Assembly: GCA_943331345.2 (NCBI GenBank)
Contig: CALQLF020000001.1
Coordinates: forward strand, 1 to 64,000
Reading direction: 5' to 3'
Source of the DNA: Candidatus Planktophila lacus
GTDB taxonomy: Bacteria; Pseudomonadota; Gammaproteobacteria; Steroidobacterales; Steroidobacteraceae
Length of the DNA: 64,000 bases
The translations under genes were made by a program, and so were the position numbers. Below, piece by piece: positions 18,701 to 27,497 of the stretch (position 1 is the first letter of the stretch; each line of letters begins with the position of its first letter). Below the pieces are notes generated by a model. The model was not told where the DNA came from. It did no database searches and saw only the letters and a list, made by a program, of their open reading frames with translations.

Positions 18701-20498
18701 GGTGGCTGCGTTCAACCATCAGCATATCTTCCTCGACCCACTTGCCGATGAGGCCCGCGGGTACAAGGAACGTGCGCGCCTGTTCGCGCTGCCACGCTCC
18801 GGTTGGGACGACTATGACCGCAAGGCGCTGGGCGCTGGCGGTGGCATCCATCTGCGTAGCGCCAAGGCGCTGGCACTTTCCCCGCAAGCGCAAACGCTGC
18901 TCGGGTTGCCGGCGAGTACTACCCCCAACGAGGTCATTCGCGCCATCCTGCGGCTGCAGGTGGACCTGTTGTGGAACGGCGGCATCGGCACCTACGTGAA
19001 GGCTGCTAGCGAGAGTCATCTCGAGGTAGGCGACCGTAGCAACGATAGCGTCCGCATTGACGGACACGAACTGCGCGCGCGCGTCGTGGGAGAAGGCGGC
19101 AACCTCGGCATGACGCAACTCGGCCGCGTGGAATATGCGCTGCAGGGCGGACGGCTGAATACCGACTTTATCGACAACTCTGCCGGCGTGAACTGCAGTG
19201 ACGTGGAAGTGAACACGAAAATCCTGCTCGGCATGGCCGTAGAGCGCAAGCAACTGCGCGCCGGTAACCGCAACGCCCTACTCGCCCGCATGACCGACGA
19301 AGTGGCGGCCCTGGTACTGCGCAACAACACCCTGCAAGGACAGGCACTAACCTTGCTGGCCGCGGAGTCCCGTTCGCGCGGCATCGAGCAGGCGGAGTTT
19401 ATCCGCGCACTGGAACGCAGCGGTGACCTGAACCGCAGCATCGAGTTCCTGCCCAGCGACGAGGTGCTGCAGGAACGGCTGCGCAGCGGCCAAGGTCTGA
19501 CGCGACCGGAACTGTCCGTGGTGCTGTCGTACGCGAAGATCTGGCTCGACCAACAACTGCTGGCCTCCGATATCCCGGAGGACCCGTGGCTGGCCGGCGA
19601 ACTGGACCGCTATTTTCCGCGGCCCCTGCGCCGTCGCTTTGGCGCTCTGGCCAAGGAGCATCCGCTGCGTCGCGAAATTATCGCCACGGCCGTCACCAAC
19701 CTGCTGGTCAATCGCTCGGGCCCTACGTTCGCACCAAGACTTGCCGGCGAAACCTCGGCCACCGTGCCGCAAGTGGCACGCGCCTGGGCCATCGCCCACG
19801 AAGTACTGGAACTGGCGAAGGTGTGGCCTGCCATCGAAGCGCTAGACGGGCGGGTGCCCACCGCCGTGCAGACAGACCTGCTACTGGCGGTGACGCGACA
19901 ACTGCGCCATGCCACGCACTGGGTCATCACACAACGTAGACACCAGAGCGGCATTGCCGCGGCGGTAGCGGCGCTACAACCCGGTCTGGCAGCCTTCTGG
20001 CAGGCTGCGCCCGATGCCCTGCCCCAAGCCATGGCAGAGCGCCAAGCGGCGCGGGTGGCGCGTTACGCGACCGCTGGCGTGCCAACCACGCTCGCTACCC
20101 GCGTGGCCATGCTGGAACTGACCTTGCCTGCTCTGCAGGTAGCGACGTTGGGCGGCGGTACTACGCCTGAGGCCACGGCCCTTTACCTGCAACTGGGCAG
20201 CAGTATCGGGCTCAGTTGGCTGCAGGAGCAGGTAGAAGCCTTACAGGTTGTCGGGCGCTGGCCTGCACTGGCGCGCAGCAGCCTGCGCGACGAACTCCAT
20301 GCCTTTCAGTTGCTTTTCACGGCGGCGGCGCTGGCACTCCCCGGCAAGACGGCAGCGCAGCGCTTCAACGTTTGGCAAGCCCGCCACGCCACGGGCCTCG
20401 CCGGGTTGAAGCAAACCCTCGCCGAGATGCAAAGCGCCGGTGCCGCGGATTTCGCCACGCTCAGCGTCGCCCTGCAGGCGGTGCGCCGCGTGGTATAA
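15720..20498 (+). CDS. NAD-specific glutamate dehydrogenase, large (GDH-180) type
   Basis: Oxidative deamination of glutamate to 2-oxoglutarate with NAD. At 1592 residues it matches the large GDH family known from Streptomyces and Pseudomonas. The catalytic region is near residues 795-860 ([36 protein letters not shown]), and the nucleotide-binding region includes [14 protein letters not shown]. The long N-terminal regulatory region has the typical DDMPFLVDS and FTFLGYRY motifs. The start is GTG 15720 with AAAAAGGAG 7 nt upstream; a small hairpin may cover this site. It stands alone and precedes gpmA by 34 nt. Confidence 0.95.
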   Translation: MLGTLPASRLALLQRIARFAHTPTDKAFLRVYLRGVDEADLAAAPPAARASLALQHLAAGQKRQPGEILLRVWNPPADDPRDGSPHTRILLVMDDMPFLVDSLAIVLRDAGTLHLLVHPVLNVRRDRRGRLLGVAAEPAAGASAESWQLYEVDRELDPLRLAQLERRLRQALEDVTAAVKDWRPMREMAANLAATLGERHPAGLTEEVREARALLGWMADDRFTFLGYRYQRLERGRTTDRLVAEANTGLGVLREPALNRTNDSAGVVLSGAQRALARSAEPLFVTKANRLATVHRATYLDYVGAKEFDHRGTVVGEHRFLGLWTAGIYREPTREIPLLRHKVARVMAELGVGSHGHDAKAVQHVLETYPRDELFQSSVAEVVDTVRGTVNLYERRQVRLFPRRDPFGRFWSCLLYVPRDRYNTLAREYIELIVLAAYGGTDIETQVQLGESTLARLHLRIRTPDAAHPTPSVAEVEQRISEALRTWADRLRAALLQHHPEALALGLAARYGNAFPLAYQEDSTAANAVEDIAALEAAIATPHQWHWRPYQLVTDSPGSLRLKLFRSGKPVPVADMLPLFESLGLKLLSERPYGLRQLDLPCWVQDFELQPRQGGVLTLDTDAPRLLAALTAMAEGRAETDGFNRLVLRAGLHWREVMVLRAYAKWLLQTGLPFSQPYMEQILEQQAPLAAAFIALFKAQFDPALPPMVRENDAAKARATIDAHLAAVTRLDEDRILRGFRDAVLHTLRTNYHQRTSDDQPKAWLSFKLDAANLPDLPLPKPQFEIFVYSPRVEGVHLRKGLVARGGLRWSDRREDFRTEVLGLMKAQNVKNTVIVPVGAKGGFYCKQLPTDREGMQREGIACYQTFIRGLLDLTDNRINGKVLPPPQVVRRDGDDSYLVVAADKGTATFSDIANAISLEYGHWLGDAFASGGSAGYDHKKMAITARGAWESVKRHFRELGHDTQTTPFTCAGIGDMAGDVFGNGMLQSPQIRLVAAFNHQHIFLDPLADEARGYKERARLFALPRSGWDDYDRKALGAGGGIHLRSAKALALSPQAQTLLGLPASTTPNEVIRAILRLQVDLLWNGGIGTYVKAASESHLEVGDRSNDSVRIDGHELRARVVGEGGNLGMTQLGRVEYALQGGRLNTDFIDNSAGVNCSDVEVNTKILLGMAVERKQLRAGNRNALLARMTDEVAALVLRNNTLQGQALTLLAAESRSRGIEQAEFIRALERSGDLNRSIEFLPSDEVLQERLRSGQGLTRPELSVVLSYAKIWLDQQLLASDIPEDPWLAGELDRYFPRPLRRRFGALAKEHPLRREIIATAVTNLLVNRSGPTFAPRLAGETSATVPQVARAWAIAHEVLELAKVWPAIEALDGRVPTAVQTDLLLAVTRQLRHATHWVITQRRHQSGIAAAVAALQPGLAAFWQAAPDALPQAMAERQAARVARYATAGVPTTLATRVAMLELTLPALQVATLGGGTTPEATALYLQLGSSIGLSWLQEQVEALQVVGRWPALARSSLRDELHAFQLLFTAAALALPGKTAAQRFNVWQARHATGLAGLKQTLAEMQSAGAADFATLSVALQAVRRVV

Positions 20499-20532
20499 AT
20501 CGCCGTCACGAATTCCGGTGGGAGAAGCGGCG

Positions 20533-21285
20533 TTGAGCGGAAAATTGGTTTTGGCCCGACATGGGCAGAGCACATGGAACCTCGAAAACCTGTTTACGGG
20601 TTGGACCGACGTCGACCTGACCGAACAAGGCCGCGCCGAGGCCCGCGAAGCGGGTCGGTTGCTGCAAGCAGCGGGCTTTACCTTCGACGTGGCCTACACC
20701 TCAGTGCTGAAGCGCGCCATACGCACGCTGTGGTGTGTGTTGGACGAGATGGACCTGATGTGGATTCCGGTCATTCGCGCCTGGGAACTGAACGAGCGCC
20801 ATTACGGCGCGCTGCAGGGCCTGAACAAGGCACAGACCGTGGAGCAGCATGGCGAAGCCCAAGTGAAAGTTTGGCGGCGCAGCTACGACATTCCGCCGCC
20901 GCCACTGGCCAACAGCGACGAGCGCCACCCCATCCACGACCGCCGCTACGCTGGTGTAGCACCGGCCTTGCTGCCGGCCACCGAGTCGTTGAAAGATACG
21001 CTGGCGCGCGTGGAGCCATATTTCCAAGCGCATATCGCGCCGGAATTACGCGCTGGCCGCAACGTGCTGGTGGTGGCGCACGGCAACAGCCTGCGCGCGC
21101 TGGTGAAGATGTTAGATGGCATGACCGATGAGGAAATTATCGAGTTCAACATCCCCACGGGCGTGCCGCTGGTCTATGACCTCGATGACGACCTGAAGCC
21201 GCGCAGCCGCGCGTTCCTAGGCGACCCCGCCAAGATTGCTGCTGCCGCGGCCGCCGTAGCGGCGCAAGCGAGCGCGAAGAAGTAG
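20533..21285 (+). CDS. gpmA: 2,3-bisphosphoglycerate-dependent phosphoglycerate mutase
   Basis: Glycolytic enzyme interconverting 3- and 2-phosphoglycerate. Starting at TTG 20533 (GGGAGAAG about 7 nt upstream) it has 250 residues, the length of E. coli GpmA. The phosphohistidine motif [10 protein letters not shown] is at residues 7-16, and [12 protein letters not shown] plus [10 protein letters not shown] carry the other active-site residues. The frame is open upstream, but the added residues overlap the dehydrogenase gene and are not conserved. REP elements follow its stop codon. Confidence 0.95.
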   Translation: MSGKLVLARHGQSTWNLENLFTGWTDVDLTEQGRAEAREAGRLLQAAGFTFDVAYTSVLKRAIRTLWCVLDEMDLMWIPVIRAWELNERHYGALQGLNKAQTVEQHGEAQVKVWRRSYDIPPPPLANSDERHPIHDRRYAGVAPALLPATESLKDTLARVEPYFQAHIAPELRAGRNVLVVAHGNSLRALVKMLDGMTDEEIIEFNIPTGVPLVYDLDDDLKPRSRAFLGDPAKIAAAAAAVAAQASAKK

Positions 21286-21313
21286 CCGCCGGAGCAGGCT
21301 CCTGACTGGAATA

Positions 21314-21424
21314 GTCGGGAGCAAGCTCCCTCCCACAAAGCAGCAAGGAGCCTCCCACAAAGAATCGGGAGCAAGCTCCCTCCTACAACAACCAGATGGC
21401 CTGTGGGAGCGAGCTTGCTCGCGA
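21314..21424. repeat. REP-like element cluster (locus 1)
   Basis: Between the convergent gpmA and crotonase genes lie two forward units (21314-21337 and 21365-21387, core GGGAGCAAGCTCCCTCC) and one reverse unit (21402-21424, core GGGAGCGAGCTTGCTCGCGA). Each unit is an imperfect palindrome with a GTGGGAG-type end, like pseudomonad REP sequences. No RAYT transposase gene is in the window. Confidence 0.85.
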
Positions 21425-21435
21425 CTCTTCTGGAT

Positions 21436-22212
21436 TTACCGGGGGTAGCTGGGCTTGCGCTTCTCGAGGAAGGCCGTGATGCCTTCCTTGCCTTCGGCCG
21501 AAGCACCATGCGTGGCAATGGTCTGGCTTTCCAGCGCTAGCTGGGTCTCGAAGCCGCCTGCCGAGGCCAGCATCAGGCGCTTGGTGGCACCAAAGGCCTG
21601 CGTCGGACCCGCCGCCAAACGCGCGGCGAGTTTGCCCGCCGTAGCCAGCAGTTCCTCATCCGCTACCACCTGGTTCACCAAGCCCCACTGCAGACACTCG
21701 TCCGCGCTCAAGGTGCGGTTGGTCAGCAGCAGTTCCATGGCCCGCTTGTGCCCCACCGCCCGTGGCAGCAGGAACGACGTAGCGCCATCAGGCGTCAGGC
21801 CGACACCCGTGTAAGCCAGCGACACCTTGGCCGACTGTGCGGCAATGGCCAGGTCCGCGGCGAGCACGAGGCCCACGCCAGCGCCGGCTGCAGTACCGTT
21901 CACGGCAGCGATGAGCGGTGCATCCATACGCGCCAGCGCGCTCAAGCCCGCATGCAGGTTCGAGGTGAGTTCACGCAGGTAGTGCTCCACGTTGTCGCTG
22001 CCGGCCATCATGCCGCGCAGGTCACCGCCGAAGCAGAAGGCCTTGCCCGCGCCCGTCAGAATGACGGCGCGAATGGCGGGGTCGGTAGCCACTTGCACCG
22101 CCGCCGCATGAAAATCGCGGCCGAATGCCTGGTCCATGGTGTTGGCGACATCGGGGCGGTTCAGCGTCAAAGTGGCGACGGAATCCGCCACCGTGAGGGT
22201 CACGGTGCTCAT
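21436..22212 (-). CDS. Enoyl-CoA hydratase/isomerase family protein
   Basis: Crotonase-fold enzyme of 258 residues, at the left end of the catabolic island. The oxyanion-hole residues lie in FCFGGDL and NGTAAGAGVGL. The position of the first catalytic Glu of enoyl-CoA hydratases is occupied by a non-acidic residue (GAGVGLVLA), while an acid is present in LTPDGAT (Asp 142). This pattern resembles PaaG-like isomerases rather than true hydratases, so double-bond isomerisation is plausible. It lies 18 nt downstream of the TetR gene on the same strand, so they likely form one operon. Confidence 0.88.
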   Translation of the reverse strand: MSTVTLTVADSVATLTLNRPDVANTMDQAFGRDFHAAAVQVATDPAIRAVILTGAGKAFCFGGDLRGMMAGSDNVEHYLRELTSNLHAGLSALARMDAPLIAAVNGTAAGAGVGLVLAADLAIAAQSAKVSLAYTGVGLTPDGATSFLLPRAVGHKRAMELLLTNRTLSADECLQWGLVNQVVADEELLATAGKLAARLAAGPTQAFGATKRLMLASAGGFETQLALESQTIATHGASAEGKEGITAFLEKRKPSYPR

Positions 22213-22230
22213 TGTGAAAACTCCAGAGGG

Positions 22231-22878
22231 TTACTTGCCAAGCAGTTGGTGGAACTGCTTCTCGAGGTAGGCCATTAGGCGATGGTCTCGCTCGCTTTCC
22301 TTGTGGGTAAGGTAGGCAATGGCCATGCCTTCCATCAGGTAGCGGCACAAGTCCAGCGCCACATTGAAAGCCTCCTCGCGTCCTTCCCACTCGGGGAACA
22401 GTTCGCGGGCGGTGTGGGACCAGGCTTCCTCGAAGGACTCCTGTGCCGGACGCAGAATTTCAGCCAGTTCCGGCTCGGTGCGCGAAGCGACACTAAGTTC
22501 AAAAAACGCCACGAACATCGGGTGCCGCACGTGCGCCCACATGGCTTCCACACCCTGCCGGACATGGTCGCCGTGTTCGGGCAAACCACGCGACATGGCT
22601 TTGCGGAACGCGCGCAGGCGCTTCGCGTGGAGGTGGTCCACGGCCGCCCGCACGATGTCGAGCTTCGAGGGGAAGTGGTGCAGCATGGCCCCGCGGGACA
22701 GCCCGGCCTTCTCGGCAATGGCCGTAGTGGTGGTCTGGGCGTAGCCCAGTTCCACGAAGCACTTGATGGCCGCCTCGATGATGAGGTTGCGGGTGGCGGC
22801 GCTCTTCTGGGCTTGCCAGCCGACCGGGTCGGCGGCGGAAGCGTCGGGCACTGCGGAAAGCGGGGACTTGCTGGCCAT
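22231..22878 (-). CDS. TetR/AcrR-family regulator of the catabolic island (putative)
   Basis: Regulator of 215 residues with a clear helix-turn-helix: AAIKCFVELGYAQTTTTAIA followed by KAGLSRGAMLHHFPSKLDIV (about residues 35-75). The C-terminal domain is of the type that binds small ligands. It is transcribed with the crotonase gene and is divergent from an SDR gene. It is the only regulator gene inside the island, so it is the best candidate for the shared AAACAGTCA operator; this link is inference. Confidence 0.88.
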   Translation of the reverse strand: MASKSPLSAVPDASAADPVGWQAQKSAATRNLIIEAAIKCFVELGYAQTTTTAIAEKAGLSRGAMLHHFPSKLDIVRAAVDHLHAKRLRAFRKAMSRGLPEHGDHVRQGVEAMWAHVRHPMFVAFFELSVASRTEPELAEILRPAQESFEEAWSHTARELFPEWEGREEAFNVALDLCRYLMEGMAIAYLTHKESERDHRLMAYLEKQFHQLLGK

Positions 22879-22927
22879 GTTGGGAAAGCAGAATGCGGCG
22901 GCTGTCGAAAAAAGTCAAAGGTGATTG

Positions 22928-22946
22928 AAACAAGCAGCGCTGACTG
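22928..22946. promoter_or_regulatory. Degenerate operator-like site in the tetR/SDR intergenic region
   Basis: AAACAAGC (22928-22935) and TGACTG (22941-22946) match the two halves of the reverse complement of the site at 39042, but with four extra bases between them. It sits in the 143-nt gap between divergent tetR and SDR genes. The changed spacing makes true binding uncertain. Confidence 0.3.
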
Positions 22947-23021
22947 ATAGCGTCCCCCACGGGTAGCCTTTCCGGCTATCCCTGACCGACCAATCCAGTA
23001 CCGTTAAAGCGAGGGGGCGAC

Positions 23022-23780
23022 ATGGGCCGTTTGACAGGCAAAGTAGCAATCGTGACAGGCGCGGCTTCCGGGCTCGGCAAAGCCGACTGCGAGGCCTTGG
23101 TGCGCGAAGGCGCCCATGTCATGGTCACGGACATCAACGAGGCGGGTGCTGCAGCCGTGGCTGCCGCCCTGAACGCCACTCGCGAAGGCTCCGCGGCTTC
23201 CATGAAGCATGACGTGCGCGATGAGGCCCAGTGGGCCATCGTCGTGGCGACCACGGTGAAGATGTTCGGCAAGTTGAACGTGCTGGTGAACAACGCCGGC
23301 GTCGTGGTGGTGGCCACCCCGGAAACCACCACCCTTGAGCAGTTCCGCTTTGCCAACAGCGTGATGAGCGAGGGCGTGTTCCTCGGGTGCAAGACGGCCA
23401 TTCCGGCCATGCGCGAATCCGGCGGCGGCTCCATCATCAACATGTCGTCGGTGGCTTCTTACCTCGGCTACCCGGTGTTCTTCGCCTACAGCGCCGCCAA
23501 GGGCGCCGTTGCCGGCATGACGAAGTCCATTGCCATTCACTGCCAGATGAACAAGATGAACATCCGCTGCAACAGCCTGCACCCGGGTGCCATCGACACC
23601 GCGATGGTGGCCAGCGCCAACGAGCAACTCGGGCTAACGAAGGAAGCCTTCACCGAATCGCCGTGGGGCCTCGGCGTGCCAGAGGACGTAGCGAACCTAG
23701 TCGTGTTCCTGGCTTCGGATGAATCGCGGTTCATCAACGGTACGGAACAGTTGATCGACAACGCCCTCACCATTCAGTAA
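23022..23780 (+). CDS. Short-chain dehydrogenase/reductase
   Basis: NAD(P)-dependent SDR of 252 residues. It shows TGAASGLG, NNAG, Ser in NMSSVAS and YSAAK for catalysis, and the C-terminal NGTEQLIDNALTIQ typical of the FabG/7-alpha-hydroxysteroid dehydrogenase-like group. GAGGGGG lies 6 nt before ATG 23022. It is divergent from the island TetR gene, and its stop codon lies within the first unit of a 43-bp tandem repeat. Substrate unknown; oxidation of a ring or side-chain alcohol is plausible. Confidence 0.88.
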   Translation: MGRLTGKVAIVTGAASGLGKADCEALVREGAHVMVTDINEAGAAAVAAALNATREGSAASMKHDVRDEAQWAIVVATTVKMFGKLNVLVNNAGVVVVATPETTTLEQFRFANSVMSEGVFLGCKTAIPAMRESGGGSIINMSSVASYLGYPVFFAYSAAKGAVAGMTKSIAIHCQMNKMNIRCNSLHPGAIDTAMVASANEQLGLTKEAFTESPWGLGVPEDVANLVVFLASDESRFINGTEQLIDNALTIQ

Positions 23781-23935
23781 GGGCCGTCGGGAGCAAGCTC
23801 CCTCCCACAAGGAAACCCAGTAAGGGCTGTCGGGAGCGAGCTCCCTCCCACAAGGAAACCCAGTAAGGGCTGTCGGGAGCGAGCTCCCTCCTACAAGAAA
23901 TCCAACATTCCTGTGGGAGGCAGCTTGCTGCCGAC
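23775..23935. repeat. 43-bp tandem repeat carrying REP units (locus 2)
   Basis: Three direct copies of a 43-bp unit start at 23775, 23818 and 23861. Each begins CAGTAAGGGC and contains one REP core (23786-23809, 23829-23852, 23872-23895). The first copy includes the last sense codon and stop of the SDR gene, so the duplication unit took in gene sequence. A reverse REP (23912-23935, core GGGAGGCAGCTTGCTGCC) closes the array. The third copy has diverged at its end. Confidence 0.9.
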
Positions 23936-23942
23936 TCTTGGC

Positions 23943-24257
23943 TTACTCGTCCGGCGCGATGGTGACACGGATGCCAGCCAGGCTGGCCTCGAACGGCACC
24001 TGGCAAGACAGGCGCGACGTCGGCTTGTAGCCGCTAAGTTCCACCAGCAGCTCTTTCTCGTCGCCCTGAATGGGCGCCAGACGCGAGAGGGAGGCCTCGT
24101 CCACGTAGACGTGGCAGGTGGCGCAAGAGCACATGCCGCCACAAATGGCCGGGCTGCCATAGTCCAGGTCCCGCAGGGTTTCCATCAGCGAAACGCCCTC
24201 CTTCGCCTCGACTTCGTGTTCCACGCCGTCCCGGTCGACCACCACAATCCCAGCCAT
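23943..24257 (-). CDS. 2Fe-2S ferredoxin (adrenodoxin/putidaredoxin type)
   Basis: Small electron carrier of 104 residues. Cluster ligands follow the C-x5-C-x2-C pattern (ICGGMCSCATCHVY, with one extra Cys) plus the distal Cys in RLSCQVP. ATG 24257 gives the usual length; longer open frame upstream is not conserved. In this setting it may supply electrons to a Rieske oxygenase or a cytochrome P450, but no P450 and no ferredoxin reductase gene is present in the window. It is divergent from an SDR gene across the first AAACAGTCA operator. Confidence 0.92.
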   Translation of the reverse strand: MAGIVVVDRDGVEHEVEAKEGVSLMETLRDLDYGSPAICGGMCSCATCHVYVDEASLSRLAPIQGDEKELLVELSGYKPTSRLSCQVPFEASLAGIRVTIAPDE

Positions 24258-24398
24258 CGTCTTCCCCTGTTGCCGGGCCACAGGGGCCGCGGAATGTTGC
24301 CAAACGGCGCGCAGGTGGCGCACCGGAAACCTACTGAAGGCGCGCAGTTTGCGGTGTTGCCGCCCGCCACGCAATCCATCGGCACCCTGACAAGAAAA

Positions 24399-24443
24399 AA
24401 ACAGTCATGACTGTTTCTTCTGCAATCGGCTAACGGCTATACT
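24399..24443 (+). promoter_or_regulatory. Island operator A (perfect palindrome) and promoter
   Basis: AAACAGTCATGACTGTTT (24399-24416) is a perfect 18-bp palindrome in the 253-nt gap between the divergent ferredoxin and SDR genes. A TATACT -10-like box is at 24438-24443, 21 nt after the palindrome, so the palindrome covers the expected -35 area. The same left half and TGTTTCTT right end occur at 32809 and 39042. Nothing else is recognised in this gap. Confidence 0.65.
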
Positions 24444-24510
24444 CTTAGGTCGGTTAAACCGGACATTCACCAGTTTTTGCGGGCCCGACCAGGGCCGCGG
24501 GGAGTTCGCC

Positions 24511-25272
24511 ATGGATCTCGGATTGCGCGGAAAGAAGGCCATCGTTACCGGTGCCACCAAGGGCATTGGTCGAGCCATCGTCGAACTGCTGGCGGCGGAA
24601 GGCGCCGACATCGGCTTCTGTGCCCGCAACGAGGACGAAGTGGCCGAGGCCACCATCGCTCTGAAGCAGCGTGATGTGAACGTGGTGGGTGGCAGCGTGA
24701 ACGTGCGCGATGCCGACGCCTACAAGGCCTGGCTCGAATCCACTGCCGAGGCCCTTGGTGGCTGCGACATCTTCATCCCTAACGTCTCCGCCGGTGCCGG
24801 CATGGACTCGGAAAAGAACTGGTGGCGTTCTTTCGAAGTGGACGTACTCCACACCGTGCGCGGCTGCGAAACGCTCATGGAGCGCATGAAGGCCAGCGGC
24901 TCCGGCTCGGTGGTCATCATCAGTTCTACGAATGCTCTCGAAACCTTCGGCGGGCCGATGGCCTATAACGCCATGAAAGCCGGCCTCATCAACTACGCGA
25001 AAAACCTCGCGCAGTTCGTGGGCCGCCACAATGTGCGTGTGAACACCGTTTGCCCGGGCCCCATCTATTTCGAGGGTGGCGCTTGGGAAATGATTAAGGG
25101 CACCAACCCGAAGTTCTACGAAGCCACGGAAAAAGCCATGCCCAACCGTCGCTTCGGCAGCCCCGAGGAAATTGCACGTACTGTGGCGTTCCTGGCCAGC
25201 CCGGCAGCTAGCATCATCACCGGTGCCAACGTGGTGGCCGACAACGGCTATACCAAGGGCATCCGCTTCTAA
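24511..25272 (+). CDS. Short-chain dehydrogenase/reductase
   Basis: SDR of 253 residues with TGATKGIGRAI (cofactor), a catalytic Ser in ISSTNALETFGG and YNAMKAG for Tyr and Lys. The usual NNAG is replaced by PNVSAG (residues 90-95), as seen in some SDR subgroups. The start ATG 24511 follows GGGGAG. It is the first gene of a rightward operon that continues through ThuA-like, Rieske oxygenase and E1-E2 genes, and lies downstream of operator A. Confidence 0.87.
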   Translation: MDLGLRGKKAIVTGATKGIGRAIVELLAAEGADIGFCARNEDEVAEATIALKQRDVNVVGGSVNVRDADAYKAWLESTAEALGGCDIFIPNVSAGAGMDSEKNWWRSFEVDVLHTVRGCETLMERMKASGSGSVVIISSTNALETFGGPMAYNAMKAGLINYAKNLAQFVGRHNVRVNTVCPGPIYFEGGAWEMIKGTNPKFYEATEKAMPNRRFGSPEEIARTVAFLASPAASIITGANVVADNGYTKGIRF

Positions 25273-25284
25273 GAGCTGCCACTC

Positions 25285-26058
25285 ATGGGAACCCCTGCCC
25301 CGCGCACTGTCGATGCCTGGCTGGTCTGTGGTGGCCGCTACCACGACATTGACCATGCCCGCCTTGAGCTGCTCCGCCTGTTCGCGGAGCATCCCCACAT
25401 CCGTGTGCGGGTACGCGAGGACTATCGCGACCTCGAAGGCCTAGAGCAGGCCGACTTTCTCGTCACGTACACCGTGGACATGGCGCCGGATGACGCGGGT
25501 GCCGAACGCCTGCGCAACTTCGTGGCTGGCGGCAAGCGTTGGCTGGCGCTGCACGGCACCAACTCGCTGCTGCAACTGGAAGGCAAGCGCTGGGTAGCAC
25601 CGCGCACCGCACCCGTGTTCATGGAAACCCTCGGCAGCCAGTTTCTCGCGCATCCGCCCATCAAGCCGTACCGCGTGGAAGTCACGGATCCTACCCATCC
25701 GCTGGTGGCCGACATCGAGCCGTTCATGGCCGATGACGAGCTTTACCTGAGCGCGCTGCACGGTCCGCTGCAAGTACTGCTGCATACGCAGTGGAGCGGC
25801 ACCAGCCGCTTGTTCGCCGATGGCGACTGGACGGACAACGAGCCACGGCCCGTCATGTACCTCAAGCAGGTCGAGGCAGGTGAGGTGCTGTACTTCACGC
25901 TGGGTCATAGCCGTGGTCGGCACGACATGCGCCCGCTGATGGACAGCTATCCGCAGGAAGAGCGCGGCAGCTGGAAAGTACCGGCCTTCCATCGTCTGTT
26001 GCGCCGCAGCTTGCGCTGGGCCGCCGGCCTGCCGCTTGAAGCCCCGGTCGAGCGCTGA
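25285..26058 (+). CDS. ThuA-like domain protein
   Basis: Protein of 257 residues with the ThuA (trehalose-utilisation/glutamine amidotransferase-like) fold: WLVCGGRYHDIDHARLELL at the N-terminus, then LRNFVAGGKRWLALHG, HPLVADIEPF, DELYLSAL and VLYFTLGHSRGRHDM. No catalytic triad can be assigned with confidence. It starts 12 nt after the SDR and precedes a Rieske oxygenase gene by 23 nt, so it belongs to the catabolic operon. What it does there is unknown; ThuA proteins usually sit in carbohydrate loci. Confidence 0.8.
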   Translation: MGTPAPRTVDAWLVCGGRYHDIDHARLELLRLFAEHPHIRVRVREDYRDLEGLEQADFLVTYTVDMAPDDAGAERLRNFVAGGKRWLALHGTNSLLQLEGKRWVAPRTAPVFMETLGSQFLAHPPIKPYRVEVTDPTHPLVADIEPFMADDELYLSALHGPLQVLLHTQWSGTSRLFADGDWTDNEPRPVMYLKQVEAGEVLYFTLGHSRGRHDMRPLMDSYPQEERGSWKVPAFHRLLRRSLRWAAGLPLEAPVER

Positions 26059-26081
26059 CCGGGCACCCAGGACAGAACCTC

Positions 26082-27473
26082 ATGAGCATCATCCCGCCGA
26101 ACATTCCGCTGGACCGTGAGGCACTCGCTGCGGCTTCGCGCACGCCGGCCTACAAGAAAGTGGCGCGCGTCTCTGGCGAGCAGAGCGCCGTGAACGCCAA
26201 AGCGCCGGACCCCGGTATCGCGCCGGTGCTCATCCCGAAGGAACGCTATACCTCGCGCGAGTTCATGCAGCGCGAATGGGACCACATGTGGTCGAAGGTG
26301 TGGCTGCTCGGCGGTCTCCTGCAAGACCTGCAGGAAGCCGGCGACTACATCTGTACGGAAATTGGCAAAGAGTCTGTGCTCATCGTGCGCCAGCAAGATG
26401 GCGGCGTGCGCGCGTTCTACAACGTGTGTCTCCACCGCGGCAACCGCCTGCGCCCAGAAGGACACTCGAGCGCCGACTCGTTCAAGTGCCAGTACCACCA
26501 TTGGGAATACGAGATTGACGGCCGCTTCAAGCGCATTCCCGACCTCGACACCTACCCGCAAGGCGCGCCGAACTGTCGCGGGCTGCGCGAGCTGCCCTGC
26601 GCCACCTGGAACGGCTTCGTGTTCTTCAGCCTGAACCCGGAAGCGGAACCGCTCGAACAGTTCCTCGACCCAGTGGGCGAGCATCTGCAGGCGTACAACA
26701 TCCACAAGATGGCGCTCGTGAAGGACGTGACCGTCGAGTGGGACTGCAACTGGAAGACGTCCGTGGACGCTTTCAACGAGACCTATCACGTGCAGGGCAT
26801 CCACCCGCAACTCATGTGGTACTTGCATGACCTCGACGTGCAGGTGGACTGCTACGAGCGGCATAACCGCTATCTCATTCCGTTCGGCACGTTGTCGCCG
26901 CGCGTGCGTACGCCCAACACCATTCCCGAGCCGATCAAGACCATCATGAAAGGCGCGGGCATGGACCCGGCGGACTACGACAACCCCATCAGCCAGATTC
27001 GCCGCGATGTGCAGAAGTTCAAGCGCAAGCATGGGCCGGCACAGGGCAAGGACTACTCGAAGCTTAACGACGACCAACTGACGGACGATTACCACTACAC
27101 CATCTTCCCGAACGTGCAACTGAACACGCATGCGGACGACGTGATGTTGTTCCGGCAGCGTCCTCATGCCACGGACCCGGACAAGATGCTGTACGACATC
27201 TGGGTGCTGGAACTTGTGCCGGACGGCAAAGAATGGCCCGAGCGGCCGCGCCATCTGCAGTTCCGCCATGGCGACAAGTCCATCGGGCTCGTGCTTGACC
27301 AAGACGCCGCGAACTTGCCCGGTGTGCAGGCCGGCATGCACTCGGCCGGCTTTGACGGCCTGTGGATTGGTGAGCAGGAACTGCGTATCCGCCACCACCA
27401 CAAGGTCATTGACGATTATCTCGAGGGCCGTCAGGGCCGTGGCAACCCGCCACCCGCCCCGGCGACCCCGTAG
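26082..27473 (+). CDS. Rieske non-heme iron oxygenase, alpha subunit (1 of 3)
   Basis: Ring-hydroxylating oxygenase component of 463 residues. The Rieske site is CLHRGN...CQYHHWEY (C-x-H and C-x2-H, about residues 117-140). The mononuclear iron site is in DAFNETYHVQGIHP, giving the two His, with the Asp ligand expected in the C-terminal half. It is paralogous to the product of 43754-45109 (shared LTDxxxxxxFPNVQ and RPHATDP/VPHATDP). No beta subunit gene is adjacent, suggesting an alpha-only (homotrimeric) enzyme. Electrons would come from the ferredoxins at 24257 or 32857. Substrate unknown. Confidence 0.92.
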   Translation: MSIIPPNIPLDREALAAASRTPAYKKVARVSGEQSAVNAKAPDPGIAPVLIPKERYTSREFMQREWDHMWSKVWLLGGLLQDLQEAGDYICTEIGKESVLIVRQQDGGVRAFYNVCLHRGNRLRPEGHSSADSFKCQYHHWEYEIDGRFKRIPDLDTYPQGAPNCRGLRELPCATWNGFVFFSLNPEAEPLEQFLDPVGEHLQAYNIHKMALVKDVTVEWDCNWKTSVDAFNETYHVQGIHPQLMWYLHDLDVQVDCYERHNRYLIPFGTLSPRVRTPNTIPEPIKTIMKGAGMDPADYDNPISQIRRDVQKFKRKHGPAQGKDYSKLNDDQLTDDYHYTIFPNVQLNTHADDVMLFRQRPHATDPDKMLYDIWVLELVPDGKEWPERPRHLQFRHGDKSIGLVLDQDAANLPGVQAGMHSAGFDGLWIGEQELRIRHHHKVIDDYLEGRQGRGNPPPAPATP

Positions 27474-27497
27474 CCCGGTCATCCAGAGGAGATTCTC

